Program-made: the position numbers and the translations under genes | Source of the DNA: Apoda limacodes | Lineage: Eukaryota; Arthropoda; Insecta; Lepidoptera; Limacodidae | DNA: 64,000 bases | Direction of reading: 5' to 3' | NCBI GenBank assembly: GCA_946406115.1 | Contig: OX291562.1 | Location: 11,500,001 to 11,564,000 of the forward strand | In this document: positions 33,084 through 44,474 of the stretch, piece by piece | Numbering within the stretch: position 1 is the first letter of the stretch | Layout of the letters: each line of letters begins with the position of its first letter | Notes under the pieces: model-generated | Database searches by the model: none | Told to the model about the DNA's origin: nothing | Seen by the model: the letters and a program-made list of their open reading frames with translations, nothing else

Positions 33084-33239
33084 TGGATTTAGGTAATACA
33101 TTAGTTGGATATTCAACAGGATGGAGTGCACCAGTAATACCCAAGCTCCAAAACCCTGATGAAACACATTTGCCTGCAATATTATCTTTAAGTCAGTGCT
33201 CATGGTTAGGTTCTCTACATCTGTCTGGTCTCATTATAG
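33084..33239 (+). CDS. Tret1-like sugar transporter, exon 2 (TM1-2 region)
   Basis: This exon encodes the first recognised part of the second transporter: DLGNTLVGYSTGWSAP near the start, VIPKLQNPDETHLPAIL, then CSWLGSLHLSGLIIG. GYSTGWSAPVIPKL, a hydrophilic PDET loop and SWLGSL...G are characteristic of TM1, the first outer loop and the start of TM2 in insect trehalose transporters. The acceptor is TTTTTTTCAG|TG, preceded by a pyrimidine tract. The donor is G|GTAAGG. The frame enters needing one base from exon 1 and leaves with one base over. Joining to 41361 reads ...LIIG-PFLCGRV. Palindromic MITEs sit on both sides. The frame is intact. Confidence 0.9.
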
Positions 33240-33307
33240 GTAAGGTATAAATAATACAAGTCATCTACGTAGCTTATTGAGTTAGCAAGTTTAATTTCTC
33301 ACGTTCA

Positions 33308-33625
33308 GTAGCGCCAATTGATATTTTGAATTTCCTCTTTCTACAAAGCTAATTTTAGAAGCGTGCTTCTTATAAATATTTAACTAGTTATACGCTATTT
33401 TAAGAACTATTTGTATTGTTTCTAGGATAAAACTGCGAGTTGCGGATAGCATATCTGCTAAGAACGGTACAAACTCGTAACTACAACTCTTAGTTTTATC
33501 CTAGAAACATAACAAAACATTTGAAAAATAGCTTATAACTAGTTGCATATTTCTGTAGAAGCACATTTTTTTAATTTGATTTGCACGAAGAGGAAAATAT
33601 ATATTTCAAATAGGGGCGCTAATTA
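33308..33625. mobile_element. Palindromic MITE, copy 3
   Basis: Halves from AGTAGCGCCAATTGATATTT and, in reverse, TTAGCGCCCCTATTTGAAAT, with AACTAGTTATA-like blocks mirrored in the middle and TTTATCCTAGAAAC/GTTTCTAGGATAAA at the centre. It belongs to the same family as copies at 1626 and 32527. It starts about 70 bp after exon 2. Confidence 0.7.
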
Positions 33626-33664
33626 GCAGGGATAACACTCTTACATACACTTTGTAGCGCCTTG

Positions 33665-33996
33665 AAGCGGGCTTCATACAAACGAATTTATCATTTGTTC
33701 TTGACATTTACTGATCACTCACTGTAAAATTTCTCAGTCATAATCTTAAGCCGAATACCTATGTCTGTGGTTTTCCAAAATCTTGTAAAATGAATTTATT
33801 ATATAAAATCTTTTTTGAAATCATTTGTATTAAAAACTAGAATCCTGTATAACTTTTGAACTATAAAATTTAATAGAAAACTGGTACACTGCAGACCTAG
33901 ATATTTAGTATTAGAATATGTCTTCAAACATTTGGTGGTGTTTGATCAGCGAATGTCAAAAATAAGTGAAAATTCGTTTGTATGAAGCACGCTAAG
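33665..33996. repeat. 330-bp inverted-repeat element
   Basis: GCTTCATACAAACGAATT at the left is mirrored by AATTCGTTTGTATGAAGC at the right, along with TTGACATT...TGATCA. Arms are about 50 bp and imperfect. It is probably another MITE. Confidence 0.6.
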
Positions 33997-34609
33997 AGGC
34001 TTTCCGAATCGTATTCTCTCAATACTACGAAAAATTTAAAAGTGACCATTGTTTCAACACTTGTGCAAATTTTTAAGGGGTGTGTAGCGTATGGCTGTAA
34101 TAAAAGTAAGTTAAATGAGCTTCTACTAATTTCGTTATTATCTAGTGCATTGACTTTCACAAAATGTAACAAAACGGTAAAAATGTTAGATTCCATACAA
34201 AAAAAAATAAAGTTTAAAGGCGTCATTACGGTATAAATTACTAAAGAAATATACAGTGAAAGTCTTCATTAAGTGCGCAAATGAAAATGAGAGTAACTAT
34301 ACTTAATTTTATCGATGAAAAACACATAAAAAATTTTTTTTTTAAATTTTTGTTGTGGTATTTATTTTAATGCACATCCCGGAAGCATCTTTGGAAACGA
34401 ACTCAGGAATTTTTGTTTAGAACAAAATTGGGTATGGTACGGTAATGGTTTACCATACCATAACACACTCTCGGTGGTCCGAGAGGTCAAGTCTTTAACA
34501 CTATGTGTGAAACTAGAAAGTAATTTAAGAGTTAATTAAAGTGGTGCCAAGACAATCAAAACACACCACCATAGCTCAAAAAACTTTTCTAAATTCTGAA
34601 CCCCGGCCT
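33997..34609. other. No gene seen
   Basis: Intronic, AT-rich. A short plus-strand frame at 33982-34236 has no recognisable feature. Confidence 0.4.
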
Positions 34610-36262
34610 GGCCTGGCTTGCCTGTGAGCGTTGAGGGTGTGAGCAATCCAGGTCATATAGCCAATCTTTTTAAAACGCACTTTCAGGTGGAACCGGTACA
34701 GGGACCACCTCAAGAACGGCTCACCATTGAGCAGAATGAGGGTGACACTTACACTCGTGTCACTTCGAAGGAAATTGAGTTAGTAATCAGAGAAATGTCA
34801 CGAGGTAAGTCACCAGGTTATGATAGCCTGAGCGTTGAGCATTTAAAATATGCAGGTCTTGACTTACCTAGATTGCTCTCAATGTTATTCAATTTGTGTA
34901 TCGGGCATGCATTCCTTCCGGAAGAGCTAATAAAAACTCTAGTGGTACCTATTGTTAAGAATAAAACAGGCGACATATCTAACAAGAAAAATTAAAGACC
35001 TATTTCACTCGCTACTGTGATATCCAAAATGCTGGACAGTATTCTCGATAAGCAATTATGTAGACTTAAATGATGCACAGTTCGGTTTTAAGGCCGACCT
35101 CTCAACAGAAACTGCCATATACTGCCTCAAGGATACTATACAGCACTACACATATAGGAAGACCCCAGTGATTGCTTGTTTTTTGGATCTGTCTGAAGCA
35201 TATGACCTAGTAAGATATGATATTTTGTGGAAAAAGCTAGCTTTGGATACCACGCTGCCAAAGGAGTTCATATTAATATTTAAATATTGGTATTAACACC
35301 AGACAAGTGTTGTAAGATGGGCAGGGTCAATATCAGATTCCTATAGGTTGGAATGCGGGGTAAGACAGGGCGGAAGGACTCCCAGGCTCTTCAATTTGTA
35401 TATGGACCAACTGTTAGATGAACTGAGCCACGCCGCTGTTGGCTGTTCAATTGATGGAAAATTTATTAAAAATATTAGTAACGTCAACGATATGGTGTTG
35501 CTGAGTCCATCCATCAGTGCCATGAGAAAACTAATAGGGATTTGTAAAAAGTATGCCGAAAATCAAGGCCTCAGGTATAATGCGTCTAAAAGTTAGCTTC
35601 TCATTTTGAAAGCGGGTAAAAAGTCTTATAATCCACTTCCCTTAGTCAGTCTTAACGGTAGCCCTCTTAAACAAGTGTCGCAAGTTAAGTACATACTTGG
35701 GGCACTGGGTCACGGAAACACTGAAAGACGATGTAGACATTGATAGGGAGCGTAGAGCGCTGGCCGTCAGGTGTAATATGCTGGCCCGTAGATTTGCTCG
35801 TTGTTCCAAGAACGTTAAAGAGACGCTATTCAGGGCGTAATGCCAGTCCTTTTATACAAGCAGTCTATGGTCTTACTATACGCAAAAGGCACACAGCGCT
35901 CTACGAATACAATAAAATAATGCTTTCAGGACTGTCCCGTGACTGTGATGTTTGCCGAAGCAAGAATTAAAGATTTTTACTGCATTATACGCTCTAGAAC
36001 GGCGTCCTTGATGAGTCGCGTACGTGGCAGTTCTTACAGCCTCCTGATTACATTATCTTCCAAGATTGACAGTGCTATTTTAAAAAACTGCGTTAAACTG
36101 CACGTCCGTCCGACTATGTGAAAACTTTATTTTTGTAAGATAAATAATATAATATTACTAACATAATTTTTAAGTATAAATTGTTACTAACAAATATGGA
36201 CATTGTCTGATTCAAATTTTATAATAATAATATTAATAATAATAATAATAATAATAATTTAA
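34610..36262 (+). mobile_element. LINE V: 5'-truncated retrotransposon with (TAA)n tail
   Basis: The plus-strand reverse transcriptase begins PVSVEGVSNPGHIANLF, followed by EIELVIREMSRGKSPGYDS, LPEELIKTLVVPIVKNKTG, RPISLATVISKMLDSI, IACFLDLSEAYDLV, RLECGVRQGG, and NQGLRYNASKS. The catalytic YADD is replaced: NISNVNDMVLL stands where NISYADDMVLL would be expected. The thumb carries RRALAVRCNMLARRFA-like and RVRGSSYSLL blocks. Stops at about 34995, 35290 and 35595 kill it. The 3' end is a TAA-type microsatellite at 36221-36258, as in I-group LINEs, so I place it tentatively there. Confidence 0.75.
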
Positions 36263-36940
36263 TTTCTAGCACGCTACTGCAACATCAATGTAAATAAAAT
36301 GATGTAACTTACAATCAGATAGCTAACACGGTGTAGAATAATAAGAAGTAATAATAAAGCTATGTAAGGGGCGAGCTTTTATTAAGAAATTTTACAATTA
36401 ATGTAACATCTAATGATGAATAACCAGATGTTTGTTAAAAAAACCTCTTAACACTCTTTTGATAAAGTGCGGGCTTTTTTCCTCAATTTTTTAATTAATG
36501 AGGACGCCCTGTTATTCCCAGTTATAATTTAGTTTGTTTTATCGTGATAGATCATGTAGATTAAAAGTTTCCTCGTTTTATTTACATTGAGGTCGCAGTA
36601 GCGTACTAGTAAGTTAAGAAATACCACAAAAAATAAAAAATAAAAATTAGATTTTTTCTCGTGTTTTCTATCGATAAAGTTAAGAATAGTTTCCCTCACT
36701 TTCATTTGTGCACTTTATGAAAACTCACACTGTATAACAAATATATCTCATATTACCTAATGTTTTTGATATTGTATAATGGTTTTCCATATAGCAACAT
36801 GGCCCTGGCAGCGTCAGGATGCCGTGTTGCCCTATGGGTTTTTAGTATACTTATTTACATGCACATAATTGGTATCACAGAAACTAGCTTTCTGGCCTTT
36901 ATATGGGTTTTAAGTGGCAGTGGGCTGAACATCAGTTGAA
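36263..36940. other. No gene seen
   Basis: AT-rich intronic sequence. A small patch at 36795-36835 (CATGGCCCTGGCAGCGTCAG and its near inverse) may form a weak hairpin. Confidence 0.35.
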
Positions 36941-36949
36941 GAACTGACA

Positions 36950-37300
36950 GCCGATGCAGCGGACGCGTCCTATAATCAAGGTCGCATATCGAAAAGAAAA
37001 GCGTTGGACGCCCTCCAGATCAATGAACCGATGACTTTAAGACACTGGGCAGACGGACAATTTTGCCGCGAAAAATAGAACTTATGGTTTTTTTTACTAC
37101 AATGCACACAGAGAACAAAATGAACGCGCTGCTGCACGCCGGCTTTGCGGCCAAAATGACCGTCTGCCCTAAGAGGGTGGCCGGTCGTAGCTGAATGTGG
37201 AAGTCAGAGAACCGCGAGAGTGGCGCGTCCGTCATGGAGGAGGCCTATGTTTAGCAATGGACTGGAATACGTTAATATGATAACGCTGATTGTATTGATC
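36950..37300 (+). mobile_element. RTE-like LINE 3'-end fragment
   Basis: CATGGAGGAGGCCTATGTTT followed by AGCAATGGACTGGAATACG matches the typical lepidopteran RTE 3' end (EEAYVQQWTG... then a short UTR). Upstream, KRKALDALQINEPMTLRHW reads as a possible further coding piece. Stops are frequent. Confidence 0.5.
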
Positions 37301-37681
37301 GGCTTATGAGGCAGCTGTATTTTTCTGTTATTTATTATAGTCCTAGGTGTACGCAAAAAAAAACCGCAAATCGATGTAGAGTTTAGCCGTTTGGCACACA
37401 GGTACTTTAGGGCAAAACAATAATTTTGAGCCGCAGTTCCTCAAAATATTTCTCTTTGGGGGTTATGGTGTCATCAAATTTTTTGTATGGGATTTAAAAA
37501 GTTTTTTTCAGAAACCCATCGTGTGGAGTATCAAATGAAAGGGCTTAATGAGCCGGTTCTAAAAATATACCACACTATTACCTTTGGGCTACTTTGTTTC
37601 TTACAATCCAAACATACCAAGTTTGGGCCCCTCCAGGTAGAAGCCGGCTCAGTATTTTTCTTTAATTTATATATTAAATGA

Positions 37682-37948
37682 TAGTTTATATCCTCATTTT
37701 TAACCCCCTGAAAGCAATTTAGAAAATATTAAAATTTAATATTTTTTTTGAATTTTTAAATACACTTAAATAACACTAGTAAACAGAAGCAGCAGGGTAC
37801 AGTACAATTCACATAAGTCTCATAAAGATCTGAAGTTTAAGGAACCGTCTCACATTGCAATATTCAAAAATTCAAAAAGAAAATACAAAATTTTAATATT
37901 TTCCAAATTGCTTTCAGGGGGTTAAAAATAAGGATTTAAACTATTGTT
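37682..37948. mobile_element. Hairpin MITE
   Basis: TAGTTTATATCCTCATTTTT and TAACCCCCTGAAAGCAATTT at the left are mirrored at the right (CAGGGGGTTAAAAATAAGGA). Arms are about 80 bp around a 100-bp centre. Confidence 0.7.
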
Positions 37949-39094
37949 AGCGACGGACCACACGAAATACCTAAATAGATTTATCACACATAGGACAAAA
38001 AAGTAAATAATTTAGAATAAGGATTTTTATTAAATAAAGTCTTAATTTGACACAAAAGGTAACGCTAAAACAGCGTATATATCAACTTGTTAGTAATTTG
38101 GAACATTTTTTATAAGTAGTCTGATGACATAAAATAGTAAGTTGTAAGTGAAGAAAAATAAAGTCACAACAGCCCAGGTTAAAAATATGACATTGCAATG
38201 TAAAATAAAGTATATAAAGATAAGGCTTACCCAACTATGTACAATTTTATAGTAAAAACGTTAAGTAAACAGTAAAAGAAGATAGTAAAATACATAAGGA
38301 ATTACATAGAAGTAGCTTAATGTTATGAAGCGCATATATTTTAGGATCGTAAATAATATCTCGTGTAAACTAAGTAACTATAGGTAATGTCAGTAAGGGT
38401 TTAATATGTAAGATTGTCAAAAAATAATAGATACGATGTAAAATAGTAATTAGGCAAAATTTATAAGATAAATAACATGTAATGTTTTTATATTTAAGAT
38501 GTGTTATGTACTCAAGCAGAGTTGAGTTAAAAATAAGTAGCGTAAATTGTAACTGCAAGTAAATTCTTAATAATTGTATAAAGTAGAGAAATATCGATAA
38601 TGTTTAGTTTAAATCTAGTTAAAATCAAACAGTATAAATTTGTATGAAAAGTAAGAGCGTGAATTTTTATAAAATAAGCAATACGTTGAAGATTACGCTC
38701 TTTACCCTTTGCTTAGTTCAACAAACTCCAGCGCATTTTGCCGTGGAGCTACTAGGCCGGGCGTGAATTTTGAAAATATAAGCAATACGCTTGCGAGACG
38801 CCCTTGACATTTTTGGCTCTTAAAGCCACAGTTTTTGAGATATTTGTATAAATTCTTTTTCATAACGTTCTAAAAATTAATATCTATAAGTAGGAAATAA
38901 TTATTATATGGAGAAAATTCATTTCAATATTATAAATCAACGAAACATGTTTCTCCATACAAACGAGTTGTACACAAAGATAGCAAGCATTGTAAGAGTA
39001 GTCTAGCTATAGTTTACAACTGTAACGGTCATTTTATGGCCTGCCGCTTTGTTCGAAATAGTTTAAAACTGGACCTATCCGGCAGTCGTCGTCG
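37949..39094. other. No gene; short direct repeat
   Basis: AT-rich. GTGAATTTTTATAAAATAAG at 38658 recurs as GTGAATTTTGAAAATATAAG at 38764, in both cases followed by CAATACG. No gene was found. Confidence 0.4.
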
Positions 39095-40455
39095 CCAACG
39101 ACTTACACCGCCGTGTAAGAACCGCTGTAGCTGAGCTTCGCGCCCAACGTTTCGGTGATCTTATGGAGAACATTTCTCATTCTCACCAAGCTTATTGGCA
39201 CTTAGCCAGAGCTCTAAAATCCGACACCGCCAACTCTCTCCCTCCGTTAACTCGTCCCAACAACGTTCCCGCGTTCAATGACGACTAAAAAGGGGATTGC
39301 CTAGCGTCTAGCCTCCAAGCCCAATGTGCATTAAGCACACAGCTGTTCGATCCCGACCACGTGCGCAATATAGACGGCGAAGTAGAGCGCAGAACTTCTC
39401 TGCCTCCACAAGACCCCCTGCCCCTTGTCACTGTCGACGAAGTCTTACAGGTCATCAAAGACCTACGCCCCCGTAAAGCTCCCGGTGCGGACGGTATCTC
39501 TAACGATATCCTAAAGCGCCTCACTCTTCCCCTTCTCTGCCTCCTAGTAGCGATTTTTAACGCTGCTATCGAACATTGCATCTTTCCTTCAATGGAAAGA
39601 TGCAATTGTTAAAGGCATCCATAAGCCAGGCAAAGCTCGTACCGAGCTGTCCTCCTATCGCCCCATAAGTTTACTAAAGGCCCTTGGTAAACTCTATGAA
39701 CGCCTCCTCCTCGCTCGCCTACGAAACACTATAGTCTCCAGAGGCATTTTAATAGACGAGCAGTTTTGCTTCCGTGCCAAACACTCATGCGTCCATCAAG
39801 TCCTCCGCATAACGGAACATATTCTCAATGGCTTCCAACCAGTATTAGGTAAGGCCCGCCAGACGGCCGCTGTCTTCTTCGATGTAGCGAAAGCTTTCGA
39901 CAAAGTCTGGCATAACGGTTTAATAGGCAAGTACAGTAAGATGTCGCTTAGAAATAAGCTGAACCTTTACACAACTTGCATCCGCCCCATACTAGCTTAT
40001 GCTAGCGTAGTCTTTGCGTTATCCAAGCGCAATCTCCACAAACTTCAGACCCTCCAAAACCGCTTTCTCAGAGCAACCTCTGGAGCCTCTTGGTACGTTC
40101 GCAATGCGGACCTACACAGAGACTTCGAACTCCCCACGATTCCCCAATATTTCAAAGACTTGACTTGACTTGCTTTTTCGAGCGTACGCAAAATCACCCG
40201 AATCGATTAATTGTGCAATCCACAACTTATCATCCCCCGATCGACCTCGGCACGGTCGTAAAACTTTAGTTAGGCGGCCTCGGCACGTACTAACGGCCCC
40301 AGATGACGATCTCGCTGTCTGGAGAGCGAGATTAGTCGAAACGACCTCCCCCAATAGGGCCTGCCTCCAAACACGACGCCGACGTCTCCGGGTTCTTTGG
40401 CGCCCACAAGGATACACGAGGTACTTCCCTCCTGGCGGTGACCAAATAATCACTG
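39095..40455 (+). mobile_element. Jockey-like LINE, copy A (5'-truncated, internally deleted)
   Basis: Pre-RT: GDLMENISHSHQAYWHLARA, then LSTQLFDPDHVRNIDGEVE. The fingers follow with VIKDLRPRKAPGADGISND and SYRPISLLKALGKLYERLL, then SCVHQVLRITEHILNGF and FFDVAKAFDKVWHNGLI. At 39925 the sequence jumps directly to GKYSKMSLRNKLNLYTTCI (thumb). About 500 bp with the PQG and FADD boxes are therefore gone. The C-terminus (ASWYVRNADLHRDFELPTIP) is readable to about 40450. Stops (39288, 40268) and frameshifts also occur. The copy is GC-richer than its surroundings. Confidence 0.85.
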
Positions 40456-41142
40456 TGTGACACGATTTTTCTAACATAAATAAGATTACGTGATTTGAAT
40501 TCCTTATTCCATTGTTGAAAACATTGTCAATTGATATGGCTGTCTAACACGTCACGTTTCTAAGTTATAGTGTCAATACTATTTACGTGTACCCTCGTAA
40601 AAAACAAAAGATCAAACGTTGTTAATTGCAGATTTCTTTTAATACTGAAGTCTGTACGACTATAAATTAAAAGTTTTAGTGGTCTTAAGATAATTCTAAC
40701 AGTTTATTTGGGTAATCATAACATTTTTTTCGAAAGTCATGAAGAAAAGTAACCACCGCAAGTGTTTAAATCATTTGTTTGTAATGAAAGAGGATTCTAC
40801 TCTTCACAAGAGGCAAAGTTAATATTTCATCATTTTCTTTTGGAATATTTGGCTCATTTTTTATATTGACCACTTAAACCTCAGCTATTTTGATTCGTTG
40901 TCACTTGTCAATATATATAACATTTTTTTGTGTAAAATTAATAATTTAAATAAAAAATATGATATACAATTTTGATACTGTCTTTATTTATTTATAGTAC
41001 ATCAATTTATCATAACTTTAAAATGATACGTGTTACAAAAAATCTATTTAAGTTTTTCTGTTCAGCAGGTTTATTTTGATAAAAAATAGCCGTTTCATTA
41101 AATGTTAGAGCACAAAAAAAAAAATTTGTCACACAGTGATAA
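40456..41142. other. No gene seen
   Basis: AT-rich filler inside the 3.9-kb inverted-repeat structure. Confidence 0.4.
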
Positions 41143-41360
41143 TTGATAACACCATAAACCCCCTAAGGGAAATATTTTAAGGGACTGCAGCTCAAAATTA
41201 TTGTTTTGCCCTAAAGTACTTGTGTGCCAAACGGCTAAACTCTACATTGATTTGCGATTTGCGATAAATAACAAATGGTGCTAGTTTTTTCAAGTATATT
41301 AATATATAAGTATTTTAATATTTGTATATTAATGTTATTGTTAAAGATTTTATAATACAG

Positions 41361-41559
41361 GGCCATTTTTATGTGGAAGGGTGGCAAATAAATATGGAAG
41401 GAAACCTTGCACAATAATGGCGGCGCTAGTGTATGTTGTTGGAGCTATTTTACTGTTGGCAGCAAACAGTTTTGCCACAATTTTGGCTGGAAGAATTGTC
41501 ACTGGCGTTGGATCGGGTATAATTACTGTGAACACTGTCGTTTATGTTGGGGAAATTGC
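41361..41559 (+). CDS. Tret1-like sugar transporter, exon 3 (TM2-4)
   Basis: It encodes PFLCGRVANKYGRKPCTIM, the loop 2-3 signature of MFS sugar transporters (G-R-x-A-(D/N)-x-x-G-R-K). The hydrophobic TM3 LVYVVGAILLLAANSF and TM4 IVTGVGSGIITVNTVVYVGE follow. YVGEIA starts the PxYxxEI motif completed in the next exon. The acceptor is TAATACAG|GG and the donor GC|GTAAGT. Two bases are taken from the previous phase and two carried over, so the reading frame is continuous with exons 2 and 4. No stops. A hAT-type MITE lies 42 bp downstream. Confidence 0.92.
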
Positions 41560-41601
41560 GTAAGTCGCCTTTTCTTTATTTTATATATTATATGCATGAA
41601 T

Positions 41602-41896
41602 CAGGGCTGTAGCTAGAGTTGAATATAAGGTAGGGCAGCGATGGTTTCATGCACGGGTACGGCGCAAGTAATTTTTCTATCTTTCATTATTTTACCTGCT
41701 TGTGAACGTGAGTAATTAAGGTAGAAGGTAATTGGGTGGAATCGCGGGAAAACAAGAGCCAAATGGTATTAATTTATAGTACGGGAAAACTATTATACAT
41801 ATTATACCTTAGTTTATGATACTTTTAAGGTAGGGCATTAGTATTTCACGGGGGGAGAGCATTGCCCCACAATGAATACCCTTAGCTACGGCCCTG
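41602..41896. mobile_element. hAT-type MITE with perfect 8-bp target duplication
   Basis: The ends are CAGGGCTGTAGCTAG and, in reverse, CAGGGCCGTAGCTAAG. GCATGAAT occurs directly on both sides (41594-41601 and 41897-41904). 295 bp, non-coding. Confidence 0.85.
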
Positions 41897-42151
41897 GCAT
41901 GAATACGTATGTATCTTGAAGGTTTCAATCCCCAAAACCAACCATAACATTCATATTAGAATAAAAAAACCATTACGTAATTGACGCAATTACCTTCTTA
42001 CACGTGCCATCGTCTTCGTCAGCTACTCGGAAGTATTTATGTATTCTTGGGGAACGAGCTGTTACCATGAAGACTTTGATTCAAAAAATTATAATTACTT
42101 ACATGCATGGGCGTAGCCAGGTAGGGGCAGGGGGGGCAGCTGAAAATACAA

Positions 42152-42300
42152 TATGTATTGAAACACTTAGTAGGTAATATAAATAAGTTAGTTAAGCTAC
42201 TAAAAATAAAGTCAAACACATGTCAATTTTTTTTTGTTTTAATGTAGCATAGCACCAGGTGAAGCGTGAAATATCGTCAATCGTGTGAAGGAATTCAGAT
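42152..42300 (+). repeat. Dispersed 150-bp repeat, copy 2
   Basis: GTATTGAAACACTTAGTAGG through TTGTTTTAATGTAGCATAGC and GGTGAAGCGTGAAATAT; see copies at 18641 and 55412. Confidence 0.65.
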
Positions 42301-42357
42301 ATTTAAGAGTATCATAATTAAATTCTTGCAAAATTATACGTATACCTTAAACTAAAA

Positions 42358-43080
42358 AAAATATTATTAATGCGACAGTAACTCTATCTGTTGCGTCTTC
42401 ACGCTCAAACCGCTCTACCGATCATGATGAAATTTGGCATGGCAATAGTTTGAATCCCAGGATAGGATACAAACTTTTTGAAAACGTCAAGTAATAGTGG
42501 GTTTTTTTACGATAATTCAGGAGTTCCCATTGAAATCCTAATCGATGACCGAATTTAGGGTGGGTGGAACCGCGGGCAAAAGCTAGCATATTATAAATGC
42601 GATAGTGAGTCTGTTCGTTTGTACCTGTATCACGTCACAAAGGAGAATCCAATTGAGCTAAAAACTTCGCACAGGGATAATTAAAGAGACGAAGAAGGGC
42701 TAGACTTTTATTCCGTAAAAACGTGATACCTTTAAACGAGCAATTCTTCAAAATATAAATATATATATATTTATAATTTGAATCTCGGAAACGGCTCCAA
42801 CGATTTTTATGTAATTTAGTGTGCAGGGGGTTACGGGGGCGATAAATCGATCAAGCTACTTAGGTTTCTTTTTTTGAAAACGTCGTTTTATTTATGTTTT
42901 TAGGCAATGGTAAACTAAAAAATATGACTCTTCCTAACATCTATTGGCGAGTAGTAATATTATAATTTTTACCGACACAGCAACACTAAAGCTACTTTAC
43001 AATAGATAGCGTTGTAAAAAAACGAGCGAAGCTCGGTCCACCAGGTAAAGCTTGGCATTGCAACTTTCGCACTATTATAT
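42358..43080 (+). mobile_element. Two Helitron-like elements head to tail
   Basis: The first runs from ATTAATGCGACAGTAACTCT to GGGCAAAAGCTAG at 42586. The second starts at once with CATATTATAAATGCGATAGT and has a different body ending near GCGAAGCTCGGTCCACCAG (43028-43048). The true end of the second is uncertain. Confidence 0.55.
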
Positions 43081-43414
43081 ACTATTCGGTAGTGGTCGTA
43101 GTGATCCTACGCCAATCCAGCGCGGGCAGAGTAGTACACATATAAATACATACACAAAGACACACATAAATATACATAAAACACAAACAGTGTATTAAAA
43201 ATGTATACTATTTTTTAATTAGCTATAGGTGCCGCTATAATAATATAATAAATATTTAATAATTGATAATCCGCTGCAATCCACCATCAGTCAACCGGCG
43301 CCAGAAAGGCTCCAAATGCGAGAGGGCGCATTACACAAACGTGCACACATACCCATATGCATACACATACTCACAGACGTTGTATATCATGAAGTAGCCC
43401 AGCTCCCACACGCC

Positions 43415-43566
43415 AGTGTGACGACTTAAAGACATCAGTGCGATTGTAAACAGTTTCGAGGACATGAAATCCCCCGTTTTACCCCATTTTGTAGCTGGAT
43501 AGGTCATGTTTGAATGTTTTGAAGAAAAGATTTCGTTGTCGAATCACACATACATCTCAAACGGGT
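43415..43566 (-). repeat. Repeat block, inverse of 23630-23790
   Basis: AGTGCGATTGTAAACAGTTT, CATGAAATCCCCCGTTTTAC and GTTGTCGAATCACACATAC match the reverse complement of the block beside the foldback element. A GC-moderate stretch at 43080-43415 before it is unassigned. Confidence 0.6.
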
Positions 43567-44474
43567 AATTCTCATCGCCACGATTCTCATCATCACCTTC
43601 GTGGCAAATTTAAGTTTTTGCTTATTTGAACAATTTCTGTAAATAGCTTATAGCGATTGATAAGACGAGTAAATTAATAAGTAAATTAATCAAATCGTCT
43701 CGTTCTCTCTATCTCGTTTGGCTGATATCATAGTTTGATGTTTTAGATCCCATGAAAGTGACAAATAAACTTTACAGCCATTATTTTTTCATAATTTAAG
43801 TAATGTTTATGAGATTTAATGCTAATAAAATACTAAGACAGGCAAATAGATGATATCAATAAACAAAACTTGCAATTATCAGTTTGGTCCGAGGGCCTGA
43901 ATAATACTGATGTGTTATTGTCAATTTAAACTACAAAACTTTGGTAATGACTTTTTATTATTAAACATTATTAATGCAAATAGGAACTTGAGTGTGATTT
44001 TATTATCCAGGTAAGTACTTATCTTTATTTTATATTATATTTTTACTCTAAAATACCCTCTTTATACATGTGACAATATAATCACGTAGGTGCTAACTAT
44101 TAACTAAAATGATATATCTAAGCTTATGGTGATTGTGCGCTATTAAAGTAGTAAAGTATTTTGCTGCAACTTGGCAAAATATTTGGCAATCTGGGAGAGG
44201 TGTTGACGTGCCTATTCTTAAAGACAAATTAAATTTTGATTGTATGCTCAGTCTCTGGAATGATCTACGTATTGGTAGTTCACGTGGTGGAGCACAAAGC
44301 GGATCATTGACAATAGGAGAATTATTTTCGCAAATTAAAAGAGCACTGTTTTCCAACTGTTTCTTTACTTTTCTTTCGCGGTACAGTTTGCTCTTCAAGC
44401 GATCTTGTAACTGGTTTGCTCTTTTTTGTTGGATATAAATTTTATTGGCTGGTACAATGACTCCTATGGCTCAG
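43567..44474. other. Mostly nothing; one weak minus-strand frame
   Basis: A minus-strand frame at 44398-44093, open further upstream, gives a basic coiled-coil-like start (KRANQLQDRLKSKLYRERK) followed by NSPIVNDPLCAPPRELPIRR. It could be a transposase fragment or chance, since a plus-strand frame covers the same bases. Confidence 0.25.

Larger units (their letters stand above)
37365..41258. mobile_element. 3.9-kb structure bounded by about 115-bp inverted repeats
   Basis: The left arm 37365-37477 and right arm 41143-41258 are near-perfect reverse complements (GTTTAGCCGTTTGGCACACA; GGGCAAAACAATAATTTTGA; GGTTATGGTGT). The interval holds a hairpin MITE, Jockey A and AT-rich filler, but no transposase. 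It fits a large non-autonomous DNA transposon, or two opposed copies of a short repeat. Confidence 0.65.
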
